From Halocafeteria seosinensis (taxonomy: Eukaryota > Sar > Bigyra > Bicosoecida), in assembly GCA_001687465.1 (NCBI GenBank), contig LVLI01000517.1, forward strand, positions 1 to 64,000: a DNA stretch of 64,000 bases, in the 5' to 3' direction. The position numbers and the translations under genes were made by a program. Every line of letters begins with the position of its first letter. Within the stretch, counting starts at the first letter, position 1. Below, piece after piece: positions 44,112 to 55,800 of this stretch. The notes beneath the pieces were generated by a model. That model ran no database searches and was not told where the DNA came from. It saw only the letters and a program-made list of their open reading frames with translations.

Positions 44112-46598
44112 CTACTGGGCCTTTGAGTTGCTCATAACTTCTCGAGCTCGGTCAGACGATCGCTTCGAAGCGCGCTGCCCAGGAGATCCATCTTTCAGCG
44201 ACGCGGGAAGCTGATCCTCATCGTAGCCCTCCTCTGGTGAGGTGCTACTTTTTCTACCACTGAATCCATATTTTCCGTTCTGTTTCGCTGGACTTTGGTC
44301 ATTTGAGAGCTTTGATGATCGGGATGAAGTCGACCCTTTCCTTCCCGGCGGAGACTTATATTTAGATTGTCCCTTCTTAGTTTGCATCGCGGTTCCTCCT
44401 GCGTAGGAAGCATTCTGCCATATATCAGCACGCAAGTCATCGAATTGCTTTTTACGGATCATCGTTTGCTTCTGCCTCCTATCTTCCCTCTGTTTGTGAA
44501 TAATCGATGTTAGTAGCTCATCTGTATCCTCGGATTCAATAATACGTCGAGCATGGGCCTCGATATCGGCAGAGCCGGGCAAAGCGCTATAAGCATCATC
44601 TCTTTTAGGAACGCCATACATGAGGTCGATCTCGAATGAAGTTAAATCATCCCTGGAGATGTTTTGATCCTCCATCAGTGCCTCCAGAATCTTACGCTGT
44701 AACTCTCGCCGTCGATAGTTTTCTTCCGCTTGAGCCTTTTGATCAGCAGCGTCCGCTGCCTTCACGTAGTAGAACCTACCATCTTCATCCCCAATTGACA
44801 GACTCATTTTGCTTGCCGATCCAGTCGTTAGATCATGGAGTCTCTTTTGAACCCGATGCAGGCTGAACATGTCTAACCCTTGCATGACAGTTTTTACCTT
44901 CTGACCATTAGAAATTGACTCGATAATAGCGCCAAGGCATGTATCCCGCAGTAATACGGGCACGCAAGGCCTTCCTTGCCTGAGCAATTCTTCGTCTCTG
45001 TCTTTCTGGGCAACGAGGTTGTTCATAGTGATGACCATTATTTCTGCGAGCAAATGCGGGAATTCGTGCTGAGATATATTGGATCCCCGACTGAGAGAAG
45101 CTACATCCTGAAACGTCGTCACCGCTACCTCTCTTCTTACCAGGAGAGGTATTAGTTGGAAATCCAGACAACACCTAAGGAATTCGGGCCTCGTGATGTG
45201 ACTACTATACGTAGCAATGTTATCAAACGTAGCCCGCGATACATTGCTATGGCTCCGGGAATTCGCATAGAACTTAAAAAGAACGTCAAAGATTTTATGC
45301 TTCTTCTTAAGAAGAGTAGACAAACGCAATGGCTCATTAGCGGACACAATGTTGGCGGCAACCTTGTGAATACTTTGGAGCTTCTCAAAGTCGTCGTGAT
45401 CGTCTTCCTCATCAAAGTCTTCACCATATTCTTCATTGCTCTGCTTCACTGGTTGTTTCGACGGTTTCTCCTTCTTCGTGGAGATATTCAGCTCGACGCT
45501 GTCATCACTTTCTTCGCCCAATGAATGTTCCTGATTGGTAGGTGTGTTGCCAGCTTTCTTCTCCTGTGATTTCGCTTCATGGGCACTGTTGATGGCACCT
45601 TGAAACTCCAGCCAATTAATTTTCAGTCGACCTGCTTCGTCTTTGCGAAATAGCTCTGCCCTAGGGATATATTCAGACAAGGCGGTATAACCATGTTTTC
45701 TACCAAGGGAATCCACAGCTTCGGCTAAATCCTGCAACCAAGACAGGGGCAAGAGTGTATGGTATCAAAACATCAAGGGACCCTTCCATAATGAGCTTAC
45801 ATTAAAGTAAATATCTTGATCTTCAAACTGTTGAGACGGATCGTCTTTATTTCCTAGTTCACGGAAGATCTTCCTCATCTGTTGCGACTTGTTTGCTAAA
45901 AACGAAATGGGATCCAGAGTTGCGGGAGATTTCTTTGGTGTTCCCGATGTCGGACTTTTCACGGAGGAGTTCTGCCCCGAAGACTGATGCTCCAAAGAAT
46001 TTGAGTTGGCTTGAAGCGAGGAGTTACTTTCTCCTTTTTTCATGGAAGCATTGCTCTCCGCTTTCTTCATAGAGCTCGAGTTGGATTTCATGGACGCATT
46101 GCTCTCCGCTTTCTTAATGGAAGCGTTACTCTCTGCCTTTTTCATGGAATTCACTGACGCATTGCTTTCTGTTTTTTCTAATGGAGTCTCATTATCATGA
46201 GTGCTCTCTTGTGGTCCTCCACCCCCTGAATCGCTTTGATGTTGTTCCGGAGAATCTCCTCCTTTCGCACCTTCATCGGCATGTTCATCATTGTGGTCAT
46301 ACGTATCGTCCTCGTATTCTTCGTCATCATTATCAGCATTCACAGGAGTCTTCTCCTGCTGACTACTGTTTTTCGGTAGAGGGGAGTTTTCGTTGTCGAC
46401 TTGGACCGAGGGTCGATTGTTTTCTCCCGCAGGACTCGACGGCGATGCATTCTCAGGTTTATTTTGATTCTCCCCCGAAGATGAGAATGCTCCGGAAGCA
46501 GCAGCAACTTCATCATCATTATCTTGTGGTGTTTTATCTTGACCTGGAGCTGGACCTGGGGAAGTCTGGGGTGCCTCCAAATCTTCGCTCGTACTCAT
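44112..46598 (-). CDS. Acidic EF-hand-like protein, 805 aa (2 coding exons)
   Basis: Exon 1 is 45801-46598, exon 2 is 44112-45731; the 69-bp intron has gtaagc donor and ttgcag acceptor and is phase 0. The ATG of MSTSEDLEAP is preceded by a good acceptor (tttttgcttgcag, ending near 46605), which suggests an intron in the 5' UTR. Residues 1-250 are disordered, rich in Ser, Asn, Glu and Asp, and contain a degenerate repeat of KKAESNAS (about residues 150-200). From residue 250 there is a helical region: RKIFRELGNKDD, LAEAVDSLGRKHG, LKINWLEFQGAI, then IFDVLFKFYANS, ITRPEFLRCCLDFQLIP and ISQHEFPHLLAEIM, a spacing that looks like paired EF-hand-type helix-loop-helices without good calcium ligands. 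A basic, Ser-rich tail closes it. Such proteins are frequent among ciliary and cytoskeletal proteins; that location is only inferred. Confidence 0.72.
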
Positions 46599-46819
46599 TA
46601 TTCTCTCTGCAAGCAAAAAGAAGAAAAGAGAGCATAAAGTCATAGAATGAAAAGGAAAGGCATACTGGGAGAGGGCCAATTATGAAAGTCAGCACCTGAA
46701 TGAAGCAGTTTCCGCTGCGGTAGAGGATTCCGAGGCCGCCCTTTCTCTCATTTCGCATCGTTTCCTCCTGACCCAACAGTTTATTCCTTCTCAGCATACT
46801 GTACAGCCCTATGGACATC

Positions 46820-46987
46820 TCATTTGTAGGTGATAAAGGACCCGAATGCTCCAAATACGGGAAGAACGCCTTCGAACAGCCCTTTTCTGACTTCTTTGCC
46901 CCCACAAATCATTCCCTTTCGCTCCCCAAACGATCTGTCATAGAGATCCACAGCCTTCCATTTGAGTCTTTTTATTAATGCACCCAT
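46820..46987 (-). CDS. Possible small protein, 55 aa
   Basis: ATG at 46985-46987, TGA at 46820-46822. The peptide starts MGALIKRLKWKAVDLYDRSF and ends LPVFGAFGSFITYK, with a basic amphipathic N-terminus and a glycine-rich hydrophobic C-terminus, a composition seen in small mitochondrial or membrane-associated proteins. It lies upstream of the EF-hand-like gene on the same strand and may instead be part of its leader. No family recognised; short frames arise by chance, hence the low score. Confidence 0.25.
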   Translation of the reverse strand: MGALIKRLKWKAVDLYDRSFGERKGMICGGKEVRKGLFEGVLPVFGAFGSFITYK

Positions 46988-48505
46988 CTTTTGCACTGCG
47001 CATTTCTAATAGGGTGAAAACAAGGGAAAGGAATCCACCTTACCGTTGAGCGTGCGAACTTCGTAAACGGAAAAACGGCAAGTTGGTTGTTTTCCTCAAA
47101 TACACGCAGATTCTAAAGTTTGATTGGTGGAACACATCCAGATACATACATACAATTACAAGCACAGTGACGAACAAAGGGACCACTGAATGAAGGAGGC
47201 GTGTAAAAATGACCTTTTTTGTTTGTGGGTGGTGCTGTCGCAAGGCTAGTTCCCACAGGTCGCAGGGTGAGGTCGTACCCTTTAGGCTTTGGCCGCCGAT
47301 TTGGAACTTCAAAAACTTCATTCGAAGATAAGAGTCTACCACAGCAATCTTAAATCAAGGGCAGAAAATATCGTGCCCAACGTTTCAGACATTGAAATCA
47401 CATGTGCTGTATTTTCTCATTTGTCGTACACCTGTATGAACCTCTTGGCCCTGAGGGGCCTGAGGCTCCACACAACCTCAACCTGAATTCCCAGGAAGGA
47501 CACACGTGTTGCTGGCGTATATGCACTGGGTTTTGCAATATTTATGGGATCCGTGCACAAGGATAGCGGACGTGAGCGGAGAGGAACGTGCGTTTTCCGC
47601 GGAAATTCCCATAATAGTAGGTGCTGCACAAATTGTACAACGTTGTACAAGGATTCGTGGCCATAATCATGTGAGGAAGTAGAAGCGCGCTAAGAGGAGA
47701 CATATGGACGGCGTAAAGCTGGTGTACACATCTACCCATAAGTATGCGAAATTATGCGGACACGCTTTCGGAAGATTCTGACTAACATTTCTTCTCGTTA
47801 AATCGGGGAAGTCTGCTTATCCCTCAACAACCTCGACATCCCTTGAGCCTCTTGAGGGCATGAAGACTTGAGAGGAAGAATTCAACGGATTGAATTTACG
47901 GACTTATATTGTGCGTGGGTAAGAAGGGTGAGTGATTGGAATTTTTTTGGGGGGAGGCAGAGGTCGTGTACGGTACGTCAGAGATACCGGTATGTACGAG
48001 GCGAAACAAAAGTGGTGCGGTACGTCAGAGACACCGATATGTAAGAGGCGGAAATTTTCGTCTGCTTGTACAATTGTATTGTACTGTATAACTCAGTGGT
48101 GCGAATACGAGGTGACAACTGCAAATGTGGGAGATGTTTTCCCCGTACTGCAAGTGGACTTCCCAACCCCGACTGGGCGTTCAGCATCTGACCCATGACA
48201 AGAAAAATTTCACACATGATTGAAGCCCCAAAACGTACCATAACTAATACGTATCATAAGTAGACTGCGCTCCCAAATACCAGTGGTACGCTTGATTAAC
48301 CATCTTGACCAATATCCCGCCGTGTGAATTTCGTCACGGGAAATTCGAAAGCCGCGTCGATAAGTGTGCTCATGCTATTACCATTGTTCAAACAGCCTGT
48401 ACGGATATAAACTGTCCCCAGCGCTTTTGGCACAATATTAGTACCGCATCTGAAGCCTCGAATTCAGCCCCGTACTGGAACTCCGAATAAAGGAGTCCAT
48501 ACACG
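46988..48505. other. Intergenic, 1.5 kb, with a 33-bp direct repeat
   Basis: No gene recognised on either strand. Two imperfect copies of a sequence beginning cggtacgtcagaga lie at 47971-48003 and 48018-48050, 47 bp apart, with about four differences. Confidence 0.45.
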
Positions 48506-49093
48506 ATGGCATCGTGGGTTAGAATACCACATCTTATACGATCCACGAAGCGTATTTCTTCTTTGGCCACTTCGATCTGGACGCTGATGTTGGTAGGGAT
48601 CGCTGTCTTCATTACTGTCCTGGTTTGCTTGCTAATTGATCGTGTTCAAAAGCAACTGGAACTGGACTTGTTCAAAACCCGGGAGCTATATTCTGCTGTC
48701 GCCTCTCATTGTGCCACTCTGGTGCATGGATATAGTATGAGAATGACTCAGTAAGACAGCACCCATATTGTTTAGTCTGTTCTGCTTGTATCGTGTCGTT
48801 ATCTTCATTCGGTTGACAGAAAATTGAAAAGCCACGTTATCCCACATTTTCCGATAGGCGGGTTGCTAGGACCCAACATGGAATCTTGTGAATACTGCAT
48901 ACTTGGAAATACGGGGAGAAGGTTGAACGCCTCAAGGATGACTCTCGCACTGTTGCAGTGTAAAGCCATAGAGCTTTCAGCCTCTAACGAGAAGAATTTC
49001 ATAGGAGGCTTCTGTAAGCTATGGCTAACCTCCGAAACAATCATATACCTCGAACCAAACGGTGGAGCTCATCCAAGGTTTAATTGGAAAACG
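48506..49093 (+). pseudogene. Truncated, decayed copy of the membrane-protein family at 63349
   Basis: The first part (48506-48754) encodes KRISSLATSIWTLMLVGIAV, matching KRLSSWFILQWTLTLIGVVF of the gene at 63349, then stops. After unrelated frames, 48879-49093 encodes MESCEYCILGNTGRRLNAS and HPRFNWKT, matching MEPCDNCILGNTGRRMDS and YPRFHWTT of that gene. Similarity ends at 49093, exactly where the 57-bp duplicated sequence begins. So this is a 5' fragment of a second gene copy, with at least one nonsense codon and frame loss, cut off by a rearrangement. Confidence 0.75.
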
Positions 49094-49150
49094 CAGTCTG
49101 CTTGTTGCCTCATTCCATGTTCTATCATGGATCTGGTATTTCCCAAAAGT
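49094..49150 (+). repeat. 57-bp perfect direct repeat, copy 1
   Basis: Identical to 49444-49500 from cagtctg to cccaaaagt; copies are 350 bp apart. Copy 1 sits at the junction between the 48.5-kb pseudogene and the locus 7 sequence. Confidence 0.93.
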
Positions 49151-49198
49151 AACTTCATTCGTTGTTGGAGCAAGCACAGCACTAACCCGCCTGGAACG

Positions 49199-51499
49199 AT
49201 GGCTGCTAGAACCCAGATACATAGGCTCCGAGAGCGAAGGAGCTTCATAACATCTGCTGATCTGTCCACTTGTGCTCCCCCACGAAGAAGTACTGTGTTA
49301 ACGAGTGCCAACACGATGCCGAACGATGTGGATCCACTTCATAGTGGTGGCCGGCAGATTATCCCCACTTTAGAATACGTGGAGCATATGCTACTACTTG
49401 GATCCCTCGGCCCGACTTCGCCCAAATCACTGCTTATTTTGTTCAGTCTGCTTGTTGCCTCATTCCATGTTCTATCATGGATCTGGTATTTCCCAAAAGT
49501 TAAGATGTTGGCAACTCCCGGAGAAGATTCCTGGCCAGTTCCTAGCAACTCTTTGGAAGGGACTTCTCTATTGCAATATAAAACCCAAAGCCCAACATCG
49601 GTACGGCCAGTGCATACATGTATTATGAAGAACAAGCAGTTAGTCAATCGACCAGATTTAAGAGTGTCTCAGGCCCACGCACTGCGGGTTACGAGTACTA
49701 CGTCACTAACGACGGTTATCCTAACGGCATTGCTTTCCGGTTGCATTCTCTCGAGCCAAGCAACGGCGGAAGATTTGCGGTCCGCAATTCTAGCTGGAAA
49801 CGAATCCTGCTTTAATTATAATTTGGATGAAAACCAGTTTGAAATGAATTGTAGCGTGTTGACATGGGGTGATCATGGTTATACGAATCAAGATTTCATC
49901 TCCTTAGATGCAAATGAGATATTTGATGGTGGACGACAAAATGGGCACATAATAGATTTGGGTGGGATAAAGTTTTTCCATGGATTGTTTACGATGCTGA
50001 GTAGTGTTGCATCGTTTGATCAAGCTCCCTTGATTCGGAATCTGGATGTTAGGAATGGCTCAGCCGCAGAGAGAGGTGGATTCATTGTCCAACAACAGAC
50101 GAAATTCTTTATCATAGATTCATGCAGCTCTTCAGGAGACGTCGCTGGTGATTGGGGCGGTGGTATATGTGGTTTTCAAAGTGGCCTTAATCATGGGCAT
50201 ATCAAGATATCGAATTCGTATTCAACAGGGAGGATACTGGGTTCATATGCAGGTGGCATTGCCGGAAGCCAAGCGGGATACAATCAAGGGATTGTCGATA
50301 TCACGCATTGTTATTCCACTGGGGATATTGAAGGACAAGAAGCAGGTGGTATTTGTGGATATGCAATAGGTTATAGTAAGGGTCGAGTATATATAACTCG
50401 TTCCTATTCCACTGGCGATATCATTCTTGGTGCTGACGGGAGTGGCGGTATATTGGGTGAAAATGCTGGTTATGATAACGGAGTCATTGATATCAAGGAA
50501 TGTTATAGTATGGGGAAAATTTCTGCAGATTATAGTGGAGGGATTAGTGGGGGTGATACAGCAGAGAATAACGGTGAAGTGCGTATTATAGATTGCTATA
50601 CACGAGGAGATATTAGTGGCAAACAAGCAGGTGGGATTACAGGAAAGAAGACAGGAGGATCTTCAGGCCAGGCAACAGGTGATGTATACATCACGAATAC
50701 TTATACATCAGGCGCAGTCACTGGGACGGATGCTGGTGGGATTATAGGAGGGATATTAACTGAAGTCACTGGAACTATTCACGTGAAATACTCCGTATAC
50801 GATGGCAAAGGAGGAGCAGTATCGATAGTAGGAGTGGACCCTGGCAGCAAGCTTTCTAAGACAGGAAACTCAGATAATTTGACAAAAATTCATGGACAAC
50901 TGTATCAAATGGGAGGATGGTCTGATAGTGCTTGGGCTCTAGATGGAGAAGGAGATGTCACTCATGACGACGAAAGGGAGATTCTGCCAATTCTACGCTT
51001 TCAGTTACCGCCGTCTGCTACCCCTTCACCCATGTCCACGTCCACTCCATCTACGACAACAACGAGGTCGGAATCCCCTTCAACTAGCTCTGCAAGTGCA
51101 ACCTCATCGTCATCGCAGAGCATAACGGACACTCCAATCACAACTGCAACTGCCACGTCAACGTCGCCCGGAACCTCCATGTCATGTAGTATTCCTACGA
51201 GATCTGAGACTCCCTCAAGTAGCTCCGCACTCTCTGCAAGTGCTACGCTACTGTCAACGCAGAGCCAAACAAGGGCTCTTACTGGGAGTGCGAGTGCCAC
51301 AACACCTTCCACGTCACAAGAGCAACCGAAGAGTGAGTCGTCGTCGACTCCAAGTGGAGATGCTTCGGAAGCTGCCTCACAGTCTGAGTCACGGAATGCC
51401 ATCGAGCGAACCACGAGACTTCCGCTTGTGCGATGCCATGAGCCAGCTATGAGACATGTCTACAGGAAGGTCTCGGTAAGGCGAAACGCATGGACTTGA
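49199..51499 (+). CDS. GLUG family, locus 7 (plus strand; lacks membrane helix and tail)
   Basis: The ATG at 49199 is chosen because the sequence that follows (RERRSF ... VDPLH ... LLILFSLLVASF) aligns with the start of locus 6; the frame is open further upstream but there encodes the unrelated pseudogene. The 766-residue product has a head with one hydrophobic stretch, a second signal-like segment VILTALLSGCILSSQATA, the preamble (FEMNCSVLTWGDHGYT, FDGGRQNG), about seven GLUG repeats, closing module ILPILRFQLP and a Ser/Thr stalk of about 130 residues. At about 51400 family similarity stops and the frame ends 30 codons later in a basic sequence (YRKVSVRRNAWT). No transmembrane helix or tail follows in any frame to 51780. 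It is the only member on this strand and is probably a 3'-truncated copy, though it could yield a released ectodomain. Confidence 0.72.
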   Translation: MAARTQIHRLRERRSFITSADLSTCAPPRRSTVLTSANTMPNDVDPLHSGGRQIIPTLEYVEHMLLLGSLGPTSPKSLLILFSLLVASFHVLSWIWYFPKVKMLATPGEDSWPVPSNSLEGTSLLQYKTQSPTSVRPVHTCIMKNKQLVNRPDLRVSQAHALRVTSTTSLTTVILTALLSGCILSSQATAEDLRSAILAGNESCFNYNLDENQFEMNCSVLTWGDHGYTNQDFISLDANEIFDGGRQNGHIIDLGGIKFFHGLFTMLSSVASFDQAPLIRNLDVRNGSAAERGGFIVQQQTKFFIIDSCSSSGDVAGDWGGGICGFQSGLNHGHIKISNSYSTGRILGSYAGGIAGSQAGYNQGIVDITHCYSTGDIEGQEAGGICGYAIGYSKGRVYITRSYSTGDIILGADGSGGILGENAGYDNGVIDIKECYSMGKISADYSGGISGGDTAENNGEVRIIDCYTRGDISGKQAGGITGKKTGGSSGQATGDVYITNTYTSGAVTGTDAGGIIGGILTEVTGTIHVKYSVYDGKGGAVSIVGVDPGSKLSKTGNSDNLTKIHGQLYQMGGWSDSAWALDGEGDVTHDDEREILPILRFQLPPSATPSPMSTSTPSTTTTRSESPSTSSASATSSSSQSITDTPITTATATSTSPGTSMSCSIPTRSETPSSSSALSASATLLSTQSQTRALTGSASATTPSTSQEQPKSESSSTPSGDASEAASQSESRNAIERTTRLPLVRCHEPAMRHVYRKVSVRRNAWT
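49444..49500 (+). repeat. 57-bp perfect direct repeat, copy 2
   Basis: Copy inside the locus 7 reading frame, where it encodes SLLVASFHVLSWIWYFPKV, the first hydrophobic segment of the head. This is likely the source of copy 1 at 49094-49150. Confidence 0.93.
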
Positions 51500-52882
51500 C
51501 CGATCGGCAGTGTTTGCGTTTGGCCCGCTAAGAAACATACTCAGCGATTCCTTTGTGGAACGCCAAAGATACGGAACTCTAACAACTAGGCTACGAGAGG
51601 TGAAAACAGGAAAAGTGAAGTGCTCTCCGCGAGTCATTGACTGCTGTTTTTTGACGACTCTTTGTAACTCGGTGACTTGCTTCGAACGGCCTGAAAAGCC
51701 GTCCCTTTGTGGGAACGCAGAGTATCCATTATTACTTGTACTGTGAAAAGGATTTAATTGATGGATTCCTTACTACGAGAAAGCAACGTAAGTATTCTAC
51801 GTACACATCTGTTTGGCGAAGAGTGTCTAGAAGGAAAGCCTTAATAGTAAATAGACTACAGCGTGAGCGCAAAAGCTACCTATAACCTACCTGCATCACT
51901 GGGGAGCGAGTGGTACTTTGGTAGCTTTTCTTGAAACGAAGCCATTTTTATCAGCTATAGGCGTTAAATAACTTCAGAATGAATTTCGGGAGCATGGGCA
52001 AACGGCAGTTGCCACGCACTGCTCCCACTTTTGTATACCCCAGTGGTTCTCATCTCTGGCATATCGCGGGTTCATTCGGTTTAAGTCCGGGGCAAAATGG
52101 CACACCTCGGTTATCGAGGGCCCCACCCCGAAGCGATGCTGCTTCATTATCTAGTTCCAGATAACAAACAACGTAAGAAGTGTAGTGTATTTGGTTCTTT
52201 TCGCTTTTCCAAGTCTGCAAGAACATCATAGCCTTGGTCAGTCTTTTCTTGTGGTCGGGCGGACGACTCCGACCCTCGGGATCTGGATTCTTCAGGTTGC
52301 GAGTCGACTTGCGACTTAGCGACAGGTTGTCGCAACCAAGTCACATACAAAAGCGTTCGGTGGATGAATTCCATGCTTGATGACGGTGCCGATTGCACGA
52401 TAAGTCGTAGTATTGTCTGGGAGGAGCTCTATTCTTTCATCCATCTCATTTATTGGGCCCATTTAGCTTGTTTTACGCTGCGTGGAATTCTAGCTGCGAA
52501 CCAGCCACTAAACGCTCGCCCATTGCCTACAACCCTGTATGGAGGAAGACAAGCAAGACCAGACCTCAAGAGTGTGTGTTATAGTTTCTCTCGTTTTCAT
52601 TTGAGTGATTTGGTGTGTTGAAAAGCTTCTGAAGTCTTGCATAAAAGCAGAGAGAAGGGTCCAGAAAACCTATCCACCCTTATCTCATTCAGTGCTCTAT
52701 GCTCATGTGTGTAGCGGATGCACGCACATTTTATTAAGAGTGAGTGACCAAATAAAGACGCATATAAGCGTCAAAAGGAATCGGAAAAAAAAAACAAGAG
52801 GAATCGAAAAGTGAGGGAGGAATCGAGAACTTGTCTCCCTTTCTCTCCGTTGTATTTTTGAGCTAACAGAGAGCAGTCAGTC
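51500..52882. other. Intergenic, 1.4 kb, no supported gene
   Basis: 3' flank of locus 7 and promoter side of the STAND gene. Short frames only; A-rich just before the STAND start (about 52780-52800). Confidence 0.45.
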
Positions 52883-55800
52883 ATGCATGGGCGTGGAGGA
52901 GGGCAGTCGCGTCGCTCCATGCAGCCCCAGCAGCGAGTGCGCGGTCGTGGTACAAGACGCTCATCCGATGGCGCCGCCGCCGTTCCTCCCATAGGAGGGG
53001 CAGGAGAACTAGCCGTGAGCTCCATGTCCCATAATAACAACGGCAGTAATGGGCGTTACGCGCCGGAGGAGGGCGGTCAGGGGCTTTCCATTCAGTCCTC
53101 GTCCCGGAGCCAACCCGAGGAGCATACAGGGCAACAGCCGAAACAACTTGGCCAACTCTTCCAAACACCTCCCCAACGGCAACCACCGCAGCAACAGCGC
53201 TCTCCACGATCGGGGCGCTTCAGCAGTGCGAGGCACCGACAGGCGCGGCATAGCAGTGCGATGCCGCCGAAAGCACAGCCGCAACCGCAGTCGCAAGATG
53301 GAGAGGGCGTTGCGAATGGAGGTTTGCCACTGACTATTTTTGGAGTCGATAAAGTGGACCTAGCTGCGCATATGCCCTTTGTCCGAGCACCGCCGTCATC
53401 AGACGGACAACCGTCTCTTTCTGATTGCCCCAATGCCGGATACAATTCCCCGGGTGCTGTGGACATAAACAAAGCGCTAGACACAATGTCTGTCCACATG
53501 CACAATTTGGCGGACACTTTGTCTGCGCGGAATTTTCAGTACACGTTCTCGCCACAACTCTACGGGCATCATTCGCTTGCGGGAGATTTGACTCCAAGAT
53601 CTGATGCAACACCCCGTTCAGAGCCCTCGGCGACAAAAGAAGAAAAGAGTCCAAGAGACAACCGCCGCGGTGGTGGCGTGTCCCAGTTCCGCCAGAAACC
53701 GCAAAATGAGAAGGCGCGCCGTCAACAGAAGAAGTCGGAAAAGAAAAAGAAAAGACTGATGGAAAAGAATCGAAAAGTGGCGGAGCAAGAAAGAAAGTGG
53801 ATGAACGAAGAAGAGTGGAGGATGGAACGATCAAAATGGTGGGGCCAGCATGTTCGTGACGGCTCCTGGCGCACTGTACGTGTTTTCATTAGCAGCACTT
53901 TTAATGACATGCATGGAGAGCGGGATGCATTGACAAGAGTGGTCTTTCCTGCGTTAAACAACAAGGCAAAAAGCCGCCGTGTTAGAGTTGTCCCCGTCGA
54001 TTTACGCTGGGGACTTACATCGGAAGATACGTCCGACTCGGGCTTGGGAGCATTGGAGCATTGTCTACTTGAAATTGATAATTCCCGGCCATTCTTTGTC
54101 GTCTTACGGGGAGAGCGATATGGATGGATTCCTCCAAACTATCGCGTCTCTGATCGGTAAGTTTCCTGTAGTATTTTCTCCAAAGTGAGTATCCCCATAC
54201 ACTCGTTGTCGTGTAGAATCTTGCAGGCCTCAATTTGACTGGATCAAGCATTTTGAGCCGGGGCACTCTATTACGGCAGTAGAAATTTATCATGGGTTTT
54301 TGAGGAAACCTTTTACTCCTGTTCATGCGCTCTGTTACGAGCGGGACTCTGCTTTCATTGATGATGTCCCTACGGAGAAAGAGCGAAAGATATTTGCCTT
54401 TGACTATCCAAATAATCCAGAGGTTAAAGAAAGGCGCGATAAACTGATTAATGACATCAGGAACCACCAATATGCGAAATCGCGCTCTTATCCCGCTCAA
54501 TATGGAGGGATGGACGAAGAGGGTAAAGCGTTGGTGACAGGGTTAGAGGAATTCGAGCGAATGATCATGGAGGATCTATGGGAAGCAATTAAGCAAGAGT
54601 TTCCTCCTCCTCCACCTCCACCTTCCGAGTTGGCGTTGGAGAGGTCTTACCATAATCATTTTGTGGAAGAAAGAAGTCGCCAATTCATTGGCCGAAAAGC
54701 GCTCATGAATGAGTTGGAGCAAGTAGCCAATAGCTCGTTCAACACGGACTCGCTGCCTTTTATTGTAGTGGGAGCCCCCGGCAGCGGGAAAACTTCCCTT
54801 GTTACATCCTTTGCGAAATATTTCGGAGAACTACACCCCCGCGTTTTTGTACTGGTCCATGTAGTAAGTGCGTCTCCAACAAGCACTGACATTAGGGAAA
54901 CACTGCTTCGGCTGTGTCGTGAATTGGTTGCGCGCTTTGAGATCGAGGATCTCAATACGGATAGTGATGATTATCAAACCGTAAAGGAGAATTTTGCGCT
55001 CTTACTCGAGCGTGCCGGCCATGCGGCTATGAACGCAAAGACCCACATCCTACTTGTCCTGGATGCTATCAATCAGTTCAACCCGTTTTATGGAGCTCAT
55101 ACGATGGACTGGTTACCTGCCTACATGCCCGCGGGAGTGAGAGCGATTCTGTCTACCACCCCTGATGCTCAATGTCTGACCGCTTTACAAAAGAGAGATC
55201 CGAAGCCCCCACAGCTGGATGTACCGCCGCTTGAATTTAGTGAACGATGTGACATTGTGCGAAATGCGTTGGCTGAGTACAGAAAGAAATTACTACCAAC
55301 CCAAATGAATCTCCTGATGGAGAAGTCGGAAAGCCACAAACCGTTGTATCTTTTGACTGTGTGTGAAGAGCTACGTTTGCAAGCTCAGTATGGGGTGGAA
55401 GGCTCCGGTGTTGATCGGAAGATCAAACAGCTACCTGGGGAAATCCCGACACTACTCGATGTCGTCTTGGAACGGGTGGAACGAGACTTGTCTACTTGGG
55501 CGCAGTCAACTTCGACGGAAATCACCCCTGCTCACAGCGTGTTCAGCCCGGACACAGGGGAAGACATGACTTCGCAACTTGATAATGGACATTTGATTGT
55601 TCGTGACGCGTTGACGTTACTCGAATGTTCTCGTCATGGACTTCGGGAAAACGAGCTGCTAGAGCTACTGGCTCCTCCGGGAAAGAGTCAACTGCCGCCT
55701 GTTGTGTGGGCAAGGCTGTACAGATCCCTCGAGCTATACCTGCGTCCCTTAGGAGAAGAAGATGAAGGGATGTTGGGTTTCTTTCACCAACAAATGATGA

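Noticed and set aside
46534-46905. Minus-strand 123-codon frame as a first coding exon of the EF-hand-like gene
   Set aside because: Its composition changes abruptly, it runs through the acceptor at about 46605 into a frame other than MSTSED, and a 5'-UTR intron explains the signals better.
9287-51499. Bacterial origin or contamination, because GLUG repeats are mainly bacterial
   Set aside because: Locus 5 has two phased GT-AG introns, the architecture includes a eukaryotic-type mucin stalk and single-pass helix, and the island is flanked by eukaryotic genes. An ancient transfer of the repeat itself remains possible but is not shown.
54015-54500. Antisense frames within the STAND gene
   Set aside because: Shadows of a strongly supported coding exon with recognisable domains on the plus strand.
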